From UBA7672 sp965229115 (GTDB lineage Bacteria; Pseudomonadota; Alphaproteobacteria; Caulobacterales; Hyphomonadaceae), in the NCBI GenBank assembly GCA_965229115.1, contig CBDDIR010000002.1:62001-126000 (forward strand): a stretch of 64,000 nt of DNA, in the 5' to 3' direction. Every line of letters starts with the position of its first letter. Positions within the stretch are counted from its first letter, which is position 1. The position numbers and the translations under genes were made by a program. Positions 26,075 through 33,030 of the stretch are shown here, in pieces. Under the pieces are notes generated by a model. The model worked only from the letters and a program-made list of their open reading frames with translations. It was not told the DNA's origin and ran no database searches.

Positions 26075-26368
26075 GTTTTTCTCATAATAGAGAAATGGCC
26101 CATGTCGGCTTTCCTGGATCGGTGGATTCACCGGCATTCCCGGGTTTTTCGCCCGTTTCTGCCCTGGTTCGGTGGACTTTTCTGCCTGATTGACCGGACT
26201 GGCCCACGATCGAGCCGCCCTTTTCGGGCCGCCTTCGACCGCTTGTCGGCACCAATTCGCCGTTCACGGCGGCTTTGCGAGCTCAATATCCTCCCAAAGC
26301 GCCAGACTTCCGGGGTTTAGGCCACAGAAGGCCGCTGACGCGATTTCTCACCCCTCTACGGTATCGGC

Positions 26369-26485
26369 TCATTGAAGGGCGGATTTCGCGCTGTACGGCT
26401 TTCCATTTTGGTCATAAAACACGCTTGCAAAGGATCCTTTGTCCCCATCCGCAACGATTGGAAATCGCCTCGTCAGCATCGGCAT
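26369..26485 (-). CDS. Possible 38-residue small protein
   Basis: A short frame starting MPMLTRRFPIVADGD and ending YSAKSALQ has protein-like composition, and a GGAG lies close upstream. The same frame stays open for a further ~70 codons upstream without a convincing start. No family is recognised. This is a weak candidate, listed because the surrounding 680 nt is otherwise empty. Confidence 0.2.
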   Translation of the reverse strand: MPMLTRRFPIVADGDKGSFASVFYDQNGKPYSAKSALQ

Positions 26486-26615
26486 GGTCTCCGACAAAAT
26501 TGGCGGAGCCAGCTTCTTACTCGCCCCTTTCAGCTCTACTCTGGAAGCCCTCCCCGTTCCGAAAGAGTGGGCCCTCAACGCAGATAACTCACTGTGATCA
26601 CAATGAAAATCAGCA

Positions 26616-26634
26616 AAAAAAACGGCTGACAAGT
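26616..26634. repeat. 19-nt repeat, copy 1 (downstream of repC)
   Basis: The 19-nt word AAAAAAACGGCTGACAAGT occurs here and again at 29147-29165. On the other strand it contains TT-2 nt-CAGCCG, which matches half of the published repABC parS pattern (GTTNNCNGCNGNNAAC). It is a candidate RepB-binding partition site. Confidence 0.5.
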
Positions 26635-26687
26635 CACACCCATCCTGCTGACAAACAGCTCGGACAACTAATAAGTATTGCCCACAA

Positions 26688-27932
26688 CTAGGCCGTTCGT
26701 TGTGTGCCCTCGCCATTGACCCTCAAAAGCGCCATCAACATCGGACCCAGCGAAAACTCCCCACGTTCCGAGCGCCTGGTGAGATCCCGAAGATAGCCAC
26801 CGGCAGATGTTATAAAGTTCGACCGTTCAAGAATGCAGGCCATAGCCACCGCGGCATTTTCCGGCCCCATCGCGCTGCACGCCTCCTCGTAGGCTGACGG
26901 ACTGACGCCGAGCATGGAGCGCACCACGACGGCGGCCTTCATGAGCTCGCGCCAGTTTTCTAAACGTCCGCCGGGACCATAGTCGGCAATCTGCGGGCAG
27001 GCCCGAAGTACCATCCCGAGTGGGAAGGCCTTTATTGGCTCTGGCTTGGCCTTCGCTCCCCCGTTCGCCTCGCTCTTGGCCTGACGTTCATCCTCCGGGT
27101 TTCCGCCCTGCTCTTTTCCAGAGCTAGGTTCAAGTTCATAGATAGATTCGGTATTTGAATTCTGTATGTGCCGGTCATCCTGGAGGGCATTGCCATGCAT
27201 ATTCTCAGTTTTCAGCTGCATTTCCAGAATGTTGAGGATTTCTACCCGAAGCATCTGCATTTCATAGAGTGCGAGCTCGAGCTGGCCCCTCTCCGGATAG
27301 CGTGGAAGGCGCGCAAGAATGTCGACATAGACCGCTTCTACCTGCCCCCAGTTACCGGGGGCGCCCTCCTCCACCGCAGCGGAGATGAGCTTGCGCACGT
27401 CTCGCCGGCAAATCGTAAGAGCTTCTTTTGTCCGACGGAACCGTGTTCTCTCCGAAACGACATCCTGTGCGATTTGCGCGAGTTCATGGGCGCGAGCCAG
27501 AAGAGGGGTCAGATCGAAGCCGTAGGCCTGCTCTATTTCACCGTCACGACTGCGATGTGCGTACCGCTTCCCGTTGGGGCTATCGCGGCGCAAGATGAGC
27601 CCGGCCTCGACAAGTGCCGCGAGTTGCCGCCTGAGTGTGCTTTCCGTGATCCCATGAGCGCGAACCGATAGCTGCGCATTGGATGGGAAAACGACAAGCC
27701 CGCTGCTCGAATCGAGCTCCCCGTGGGGGTAAAACGTCAGGAGAGCATCGAGAACGGCCAAGGCCCGATCCTGAACTCCAAGGCGTTCTCGCGCCTCGCA
27801 GACATCGCGAAACACTTTCCACTTTTCAATCCGCGTGTTGTGATCCGGATCCTTGATCGCCATCTGTCTTTTGACCAGGGCAAGCGACATCGACCGCCGC
27901 CCAAAGGGCGTCGTCACATCTCCCGTTTGCAT
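26688..27932 (-). CDS. repC: RepC replication initiator
   Basis: A 414-aa initiator of repABC plasmids. The start MQTGDVTTPFGRRSMSLALVKRQ and the winged-helix segment VRAHGITESTLRRQLAALVEAGLILRRDSPNGKRYA are typical of RepC. The second half ends in GGYLRDLTRRSERGEFSLGPMLMALLR. In this family oriV lies inside repC; the AT-rich patch around 27130-27240 is a reasonable candidate. Its expression should be limited by the antisense RNA encoded in the repB-repC gap. The gene is intact and full length. Confidence 0.95.
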   Translation of the reverse strand: MQTGDVTTPFGRRSMSLALVKRQMAIKDPDHNTRIEKWKVFRDVCEARERLGVQDRALAVLDALLTFYPHGELDSSSGLVVFPSNAQLSVRAHGITESTLRRQLAALVEAGLILRRDSPNGKRYAHRSRDGEIEQAYGFDLTPLLARAHELAQIAQDVVSERTRFRRTKEALTICRRDVRKLISAAVEEGAPGNWGQVEAVYVDILARLPRYPERGQLELALYEMQMLRVEILNILEMQLKTENMHGNALQDDRHIQNSNTESIYELEPSSGKEQGGNPEDERQAKSEANGGAKAKPEPIKAFPLGMVLRACPQIADYGPGGRLENWRELMKAAVVVRSMLGVSPSAYEEACSAMGPENAAVAMACILERSNFITSAGGYLRDLTRRSERGEFSLGPMLMALLRVNGEGTQRTA

Positions 27933-27991
27933 TTTTCTCTCACCTTTCTTCAGGCAAAGGAAATCCGCTCACCAAAATGGCGCCAAGACTC

Positions 27992-28020
27992 TTGACTGTG
28001 ATTCCGGGAAATGCGATTCT
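27992..28020 (+). promoter_or_regulatory. Promoter of the repABC antisense RNA
   Basis: TTGACT at 27992-27997 and GATTCT at 28015-28020 are separated by 17 nt and point opposite to repABC, just upstream of the antisense RNA terminator. The -10 match is modest (three of six), but spacing and location are as expected. Confidence 0.55.
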
Positions 28021-28025
28021 CGATC

Positions 28026-28078
28026 CTGCTAGAGATGACGAGAGAGGCTTCCACGGTTCGCCGTTTGGGGGCCTTTTT
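28026..28078 (+). ncRNA. repABC counter-transcribed RNA (ctRNA, incompatibility factor)
   Basis: A short antisense RNA in the repB-repC gap, transcribed against repC mRNA. Its 3' end is a clear intrinsic terminator: GGCTTCCACGG, a TTCG tetraloop, CCGTTTGGGGGCC with a small bulge, then TTTTT (28046-28078). A -35/-10 pair lies about 30 nt upstream of the hairpin. In repABC plasmids this RNA pairs with the repC leader and reduces RepC synthesis. The 5' end is estimated from the promoter. Confidence 0.75.
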
Positions 28079-28088
28079 CTTTTGCGGT

Positions 28089-29084
28089 TTAGTCTCCGTT
28101 GGTTTCGTTTTGCGACCCCTTGTACTCCTCGTACAAGCGATCCATGCGAGAAGACAGCCATTCGCTGAAAGGCTTGGCTTCTACATTCGTGAGCTCGATG
28201 GCAACCTTCTTCGCTTTGGCGGTCATCGCGAAATTCAGCGAGCGATCAGACGAGATCCAGTCTTTTGCTGCGGTATCGGCTTTGGGCATTTTTGCAGCCG
28301 ATTTGGCCTTGTATCGCTTCACGTAGTCATGAAGTTCATCAAACCGCTCGGCTTCAGGAAGCTTTTGAAAGTCGGCCGAAGCTGCGTGCTCAACAGCGAC
28401 CTTGGAGAGGGCAGGGGCGAGTAGCAACTGCCGGAGGCTGAGCCACCGGTCGCGCCCAATTTTCTTCGATGCACCCAAGGCCTGAATGACTGGCGCTGGC
28501 ACCGCCTCGACGACAGCAAGCATCTTCGACAGCATCGCCTCATCGATGGCGAGCGACGAACGAACCGTTTCCTTGTTCATTCCAGACGCGATCAGGTTCT
28601 GAGCAAAGTAGGCGCGTTCAATGAAAGACAGGTTTGAACGGGCTGCATTTTCCTGTCCCTGTACGATCGCCGAGGTGATATCGTCGAGCTTCTTTACGAT
28701 CGCCTTTACCGGAACTCCGAGTTCGCGAGCCACCCTGAGACGACGGTGACCGAACACGACCATGTATCGCTTGGCATCCGTGGAACTGGGGCGAACAAGG
28801 ATAGGTGTCGCCTGGCCTGATTCCTTGATTGCCTGGAGCAGGTCCTGAAACTCTTCTCCGTCGTCTGAAAGGCGGTCGGCCACGAAGGACACGTCAATCG
28901 ATCGCGGATCGAGATCCACGATCACCTCACCTTCCATGAGCTTCTTGGTGTTCTCGGCCATATCTTCAATAGAACGAACAACCGTCTTGGCGGCCCCTGT
29001 CATGCCGTAACCGGGTTTTGTCGGCGTCTGGCTCGCCGAGACTGCGTCCATATCCAGATTGGCGAACGGATTTTTACGGGACAT
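28089..29084 (-). CDS. repB: RepB partition protein (ParB family)
   Basis: A 331-aa plasmid ParB. It opens with MSRKNPFANLDMD. The ParB box YMVVFGHRRLRVARELG carries the GHRR nucleotide-binding motif, followed by VQGQENAARSNLSFIERAYFAQNL and the HTH segment NKETVRSSLAIDEAMLSKMLAVVEAVP. It binds parS-like sites and acts with RepA in segregation and in repression of repABC. It is the second gene of the operon. Confidence 0.95.
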   Translation of the reverse strand: MSRKNPFANLDMDAVSASQTPTKPGYGMTGAAKTVVRSIEDMAENTKKLMEGEVIVDLDPRSIDVSFVADRLSDDGEEFQDLLQAIKESGQATPILVRPSSTDAKRYMVVFGHRRLRVARELGVPVKAIVKKLDDITSAIVQGQENAARSNLSFIERAYFAQNLIASGMNKETVRSSLAIDEAMLSKMLAVVEAVPAPVIQALGASKKIGRDRWLSLRQLLLAPALSKVAVEHAASADFQKLPEAERFDELHDYVKRYKAKSAAKMPKADTAAKDWISSDRSLNFAMTAKAKKVAIELTNVEAKPFSEWLSSRMDRLYEEYKGSQNETNGD

Positions 29085-29146
29085 GGGCGCACTCCGAATC
29101 TTGCGTCAACGTCGGTAAGGAGCTGATAAAACTAAAGCAATTGGCG

Positions 29147-29165
29147 AAAAAAACGGCTGACAAGT
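29147..29165. repeat. 19-nt repeat, copy 2 (repA-repB gap)
   Basis: An exact repeat of the 19-nt word at 26616-26634, located between repA and repB. It contains the same parS-like half site on the minus strand. Paired copies on both sides of repB-repC fit a partition-site arrangement. Confidence 0.5.
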
Positions 29166-29168
29166 TGC

Positions 29169-30356
29169 TCATTTTCTCCCCCAAACCCCATGGATGAGCT
29201 CCACGATCTCGGCGTTGGTAGAATTCAAGCTCTCCATGGCCCTGTCATAGGTTGACCGGACAAATTCACCCCGCTCAACCTCGTACAGGGTTTGCTTCTT
29301 GATGGACGCGTCGGAAATCGCAGTGGACTTCAGAACGTGGTTTCTCAGCATTTGCTGTGCGAACATCGACTGCATGAACCCGACCATCTGGGCCTGCGGA
29401 ATATCCGTGGGCTCAAAGCGGGTGATAAGATACCGGAACCACTGAACACGCATTTCGGCCCCGGCCTCCGCTACCGGCCCCATGATCCCCCCGAGCATCA
29501 TGAGAAACTGGCTCATCGACATGATGTCCAGCATCTGAGGATGAATGGTGATAAGGATCCCGGTAGAAGCCATGAGGGCGGTAATCGTCAAATAGCCCAG
29601 TTGAGGAGGGCAATCGATGACGACTACATCGTACTTGTCATCCACCTGCTTCAGAGCGCTGGCGATACGCATATAGAAGAGTCGGCCATCCTCCCCCTTC
29701 TTGGAGGAAATCGCCAGTGGCACGTCATATTCGTATTCCTGCAGAACCAGGTTAGCGGGCACGACATCCAGTCCAGGAATGTTGGTCGGCTGGATGACGC
29801 CAGCGATTGACTTCCGCTCGTCGTCAAATCGAAGAGCCTCATAAAGAGAGGCAGTATCATCAAGCTCCGGCTGGATCCCGAAAAGCGAAGTCAGTGAAGC
29901 CTGCGGGTCAAGGTCGATCGCCAGCACACGATGGCCCGTGAGGGCGAGATATTGCGCAAGGTGCGCGGCAGTGGTCGTCTTGCCGCTTCCGCCCTTGAAG
30001 TTGACGACCGATACAACCTGCATCGGCTCTCCTTCCTTCCGCCTAGGCACATAGTATCTCTTGTCTGACTTCTTGTTGGCCTCGAGATAATCCCGAAGCT
30101 CGAGCATCTGGTCAGCCGTATAATATCGGCGTCCACCGATGGACTCGATTTCCGGTCCTTTCCCGTCAGAATGGAGTTGCCTCAGGTGCGTCTGGGTGAC
30201 ACCCATGAAGTCCGCAACTTCAGCAAGCTGAAACTTTCGCAATCCCTTGCGAGCATCAGGCGGGTACTGCTGGCTGCGCAACATATGCAGCGCGCTTGAG
30301 ATCTTCGCCCCTTGCTCGGCAATCTCAATATCAAATCTGTTGGGCATATTGCTCAT
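29169..30356 (-). CDS. repA: RepA partition ATPase (ParA family)
   Basis: A 395-aa ParA-type ATPase. The N-terminus carries a MerR-like HTH (FQLAEVADFMGVTQTHLRQLHSDGKGPEIE). The deviant Walker A is FKGGSGKTTTAAHLAQYLAL, with downstream VLAIDLDPQASLT and VVIDCPPQLGYLT motifs. It segregates the plasmid with RepB and autoregulates the operon through its HTH. The first gene of repABC, transcribed away from traI. Confidence 0.95.
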   Translation of the reverse strand: MSNMPNRFDIEIAEQGAKISSALHMLRSQQYPPDARKGLRKFQLAEVADFMGVTQTHLRQLHSDGKGPEIESIGGRRYYTADQMLELRDYLEANKKSDKRYYVPRRKEGEPMQVVSVVNFKGGSGKTTTAAHLAQYLALTGHRVLAIDLDPQASLTSLFGIQPELDDTASLYEALRFDDERKSIAGVIQPTNIPGLDVVPANLVLQEYEYDVPLAISSKKGEDGRLFYMRIASALKQVDDKYDVVVIDCPPQLGYLTITALMASTGILITIHPQMLDIMSMSQFLMMLGGIMGPVAEAGAEMRVQWFRYLITRFEPTDIPQAQMVGFMQSMFAQQMLRNHVLKSTAISDASIKKQTLYEVERGEFVRSTYDRAMESLNSTNAEIVELIHGVWGRK

Positions 30357-30460
30357 TTTGCGAACTATTTCCCGGAGGTCGTCAGTTTCGAAAAAATGGC
30401 TCGAACGCCATCATTTGCGAAACTATCCTGCGATTCCGACATCGTCGCAAGAGATTTAAA

Positions 30461-30477
30461 GTTAACAAGCAGTTAAC
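30461..30477. promoter_or_regulatory. parS-like element GTTAAC-5 nt-GTTAAC upstream of repA
   Basis: Two GTTAAC words separated by AAGCA. It differs from the repABC parS pattern GTTNNCNGCNGNNAAC only by one extra base in the centre. A possible RepB or RepA binding site in the repA leader; the extra base makes this tentative. Confidence 0.45.
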
Positions 30478-30566
30478 GGAACCGCCGGAGAGGCTGACAG
30501 AGTATCGAATCATCCAAAGACTTCCGCATGTTAGCCCGGCTTTGTCCGCCAGCGCCCTTCACAGCG

Positions 30567-30584
30567 AAACGCAGATCTGCACCT
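30567..30584. promoter_or_regulatory. tra box I (TraR operator)
   Basis: AAACGCAGATCTGCACCT matches the core and right arm of the Agrobacterium tra box (ACGTGCAGATCTGCACAT). It lies between the divergent repA and traI genes, where TraR-autoinducer complexes activate both replication and trb in Ti-type plasmids. Confidence 0.75.
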
Positions 30585-30655
30585 CTTATCAACATCCCAG
30601 AACCCGGTTTCCAACCGACGTTTGAGACGTATAGCGCCGATTCGGTAGAATCACC

Positions 30656-30673
30656 GGATGCAAATCTGCACAT
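30656..30673. promoter_or_regulatory. tra box II (TraR operator, traI-proximal)
   Basis: GGATGCAAATCTGCACAT keeps the GC, ATCT and full right arm GCACAT of the tra box. It is 59 nt upstream of the traI ATG, a position suited to activation of traI-trb. The spacing from tra box I is 89 nt centre to centre. Confidence 0.7.
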
Positions 30674-30731
30674 AGCCACACGCAGCACGAGATGATTTTC
30701 CTTCGCCTGACCAGTTCATGCGGAGATCACA

Positions 30732-31367
30732 ATGCAGATTCTGAGCGTCTCGGCCGACCACCACGCAAGCAACCACAACTACCTGAACCAGATGCATCGT
30801 CTTCGGGCCGCCGTGTTTGGCGACCGCCTGGAATGGGATGTCACGATTACGGACCAGGGAGAGCGGGATCAGTACGATGATCTCCACCCAACCTACATCC
30901 TGGCGATCTCAACCGACCAGAAAGTCGTCGGCTGCGCGCGCCTGCTGCCTGCATCCGGCCCGACGATGCTGGAGCAGACATTCCCGCAACTGCTGGAGCG
31001 CGGTTCGCTCGACCCCCATGCCGCAATGATCGAGAGCTCACGCTTTTGCGTCGACACGTCGCTTCAAGCGGGGAGGGGAGGGGCCCTCCATCAGGCTACG
31101 CTCACCATGTTCGCCGGCATCATCGAATGGTCGATGGCGAACGGTTACAGCGAGATCGTCACCGCGACCGATCTTCGTTTTGAACGCATCCTGAAGCGTG
31201 CCGCATGGCCGATGAAACGTCTCGGCGACCCGGTTGCGATCGGGAACACCATCGCCGTCGCGGGCAGCCTGCCGGCTGACCGCGCCAGCTTCGAACAGGT
31301 CTGCCCGCCAGGATACCGCTCGGCAATCGTGCGCAACGGTTCCGGCCTCTTCAGGAGCGCCGCGTGA
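30732..31367 (+). CDS. traI: Acyl-homoserine-lactone synthase TraI (LuxI family)
   Basis: A 211-aa autoinducer synthase. LuxI-family residues are present: Arg24 in HRLRAAVFGDRLEWD, the aspartates of YILAI...VVGCARLLP, and ESSRFCVD. It makes the signal that TraR uses to induce conjugation. It is the first gene of the trb operon: its TGA overlaps the GTG of trbB. Tra boxes upstream imply positive feedback. No TraR or TraM gene is visible in this window. Confidence 0.95.
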   Translation: MQILSVSADHHASNHNYLNQMHRLRAAVFGDRLEWDVTITDQGERDQYDDLHPTYILAISTDQKVVGCARLLPASGPTMLEQTFPQLLERGSLDPHAAMIESSRFCVDTSLQAGRGGALHQATLTMFAGIIEWSMANGYSEIVTATDLRFERILKRAAWPMKRLGDPVAIGNTIAVAGSLPADRASFEQVCPPGYRSAIVRNGSGLFRSAA

Positions 31368-32335
31368 CCCAACTCCGCTCCCATCCCCGCCTCGTGCGCA
31401 AACTCCAGGACGCCCTCGGCGACCAACTCTGCGTCGCACTCGACGACGCGACGGTCGTCGAGATCATGCTCAATCCCGACGGAAGGCTATTCATCGAACG
31501 GTTGGGGCACGGGGTCGCCCCGGCCGGCGCCATGAGCGCTGCCACGGCCGAAATCGTCATCGGCAGCGTCGCCCATGCGCTGCAATCGGAAGCAGACGAT
31601 GAACGGCCGATCATTTCAGGCGAACTACCGATCGGTGGTCACAGGTTCGAGGGGTTGCTGCCGCCCGTGGTATCGGCGCCAGCGTTTACGATCCGGCGGC
31701 GAGCATCGCGGCTCATCCCGCTCGACGACTACGTGACGTCGAAGGTGATGACCGAAGCGCAGGCCTCGGTTTTGCGAAGCGCGATCGCCTCGCGCATGAA
31801 CATCGTGATCTCAGGCGGAACCGGGTCGGGCAAGACGACGCTTGCCAATGCCGTCATCGCCGAGATTGTCGCAACGGCGCCAGACGATCGCATGGTGATC
31901 CTGGAAGACACCGCCGAGATCCAGTGCTCGGCCGAAAATGCCGTGTCGCTGCACACGACCGACACGGTCGATATGGCGAGGCTCCTGAAGAGCACGATGC
32001 GTCTCAGACCCGACCGCATCATCGTTGGCGAGGTCCGCGACGGCGCGGCACTGACACTGCTTAAGGCCTGGAACACCGGTCATCCGGGCGGCGTCACCAC
32101 GATCCATTCCAATACGGCAATGTCAGCACTCCGCCGGCTCGAGCAACTGACGGCGGAAGCGAGCCACCAGCCGATGCAGGAGGTGATCGGCGAGGCGGTC
32201 GATCTTGTCGTTTCCATCGAGCGCACGGGCAAGGGCAGGCGTATCCGGGACGTGATCCATGTCGAGGGGTTCGGCAATGCCCGTTACCGGACCGAGCACT
32301 ACGCCCAGATTGATGAGGACAGCCATGCCGCATGA
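31364..32335 (+). CDS. trbB: TrbB, VirB11-type conjugation ATPase
   Basis: A 323-aa hexameric secretion ATPase. Walker A is ISGGTGSGKTTLANAV, followed by the Asp/His boxes (MVILEDTAEIQC and SLHTTDTVDMARLLKSTMRLRPDRIIVGEVRDG) and HPGGVTTIHSN. It powers pilus assembly and DNA transfer at the inner membrane. The GTG start overlaps the traI stop. Confidence 0.95.
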   Translation: MTQLRSHPRLVRKLQDALGDQLCVALDDATVVEIMLNPDGRLFIERLGHGVAPAGAMSAATAEIVIGSVAHALQSEADDERPIISGELPIGGHRFEGLLPPVVSAPAFTIRRRASRLIPLDDYVTSKVMTEAQASVLRSAIASRMNIVISGGTGSGKTTLANAVIAEIVATAPDDRMVILEDTAEIQCSAENAVSLHTTDTVDMARLLKSTMRLRPDRIIVGEVRDGAALTLLKAWNTGHPGGVTTIHSNTAMSALRRLEQLTAEASHQPMQEVIGEAVDLVVSIERTGKGRRIRDVIHVEGFGNARYRTEHYAQIDEDSHAA

Positions 32336-32729
32336 GACAAGAATAAACCTCACCACCCTGGGCCTCGCCATAATCGCATTGGCCCTTGCAGAACCGGCAC
32401 TGGCCTCCTCGGGCGGCGGCGGTCTGCCATGGGAGTCGCCACTGCAGCAGATCCAGCAGTCGATCACCGGGCCCGTCGCCGGCTTTATTGCACTGGCGGC
32501 CGTCGCCATCGCCGGCGGCATGCTGATCTTTGGCGGAGAACTGAATGATTTCGCGCGGCGGCTTTGCTTCATCGCCCTTGTCGGCGGGATCCTGCTTGGC
32601 TCCACACAGATCGTCGCCTTGTTTGGCGCGACGGGTGCTTCGATCGGGGCGGCCGACACGCCGTCAGCGACAGGCATCGCCACGCAGAAGTCCGCGCTAC
32701 GTTGGGAAGAGGAGGCGACCCATGGCTGA
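32325..32729 (+). CDS. trbC: TrbC, VirB2-type pilin
   Basis: A 134-aa prepilin. A long hydrophobic signal region (LGLAIIALALAEPALASSGGGG) is followed by two transmembrane segments (VAGFIALAAVAIAGGMLIFGG and RLCFIALVGGILLGSTQIVALFG), the TrbC/VirB2 plan for a cyclic pilin. ATG at 32325 overlaps the end of trbB by 11 nt. Confidence 0.9.
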   Translation: MPHETRINLTTLGLAIIALALAEPALASSGGGGLPWESPLQQIQQSITGPVAGFIALAAVAIAGGMLIFGGELNDFARRLCFIALVGGILLGSTQIVALFGATGASIGAADTPSATGIATQKSALRWEEEATHG

Positions 32730-33021
32730 GCCCGGCTCCAGCCTCTCCCGCTCGCCTGTACACCGGGCGCTATCGCGTCCAAACCTTCTGATGAGCGCGG
32801 ACCGTGAACTGGTCCTGCTCACCGCCCTTGCCGCCGTCATCCTGATCTTCGTCGTTTTAACCTGGTACGCAGCGCTCTTCGGCCTCGCGATCTGGATGAT
32901 TGCCGTCGCGGCACTGCGCATGATGGCGAAAGCTGATCCTTTGATGCGGCGGGTCTATGTCCGCCATATCTCTTACAAGACGTTCTATCGCGCGACGTCG
33001 TCGCCTTGGCGCAAGTTCTGA
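32722..33021 (+). CDS. trbD: TrbD, VirB3-type inner-membrane protein
   Basis: A 99-aa protein with one hydrophobic hairpin (LVLLTALAAVILIFVVLTWYAALFGLAIWMIAVAALRMM) followed by the conserved DPLMRRVYVRHISYKTFYRA segment of TrbD. The ATG at 32722 overlaps trbC by 8 nt. It anchors the VirB4-type ATPase TrbE. Confidence 0.9.
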   Translation: MAEPGSSLSRSPVHRALSRPNLLMSADRELVLLTALAAVILIFVVLTWYAALFGLAIWMIAVAALRMMAKADPLMRRVYVRHISYKTFYRATSSPWRKF

Positions 33022-33030
33022 GGGTTTTCG

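Larger units (their letters stand above)
26010..26687. other. Non-coding stretch between DUF1403 and repC
   Basis: About 680 nt downstream of repC. It holds a 9-7-9 inverted repeat (26050-26074), the 12-nt palindrome ACATAATTATGT at 26040-26051, a TGTGATCACA palindrome at 26593-26602, one copy of a 19-nt repeat also found between repA and repB, and further GCTGACAA words near 26647. Only one weak small frame is seen. The region may contain plasmid maintenance or partition sites. Confidence 0.5.

Noticed and set aside
26593..26602. TGTGATCACA as a Crp site
   Set aside because: Crp/Fnr sites need a spacer between half sites; this is a contiguous palindrome and no promoter is evident next to it.
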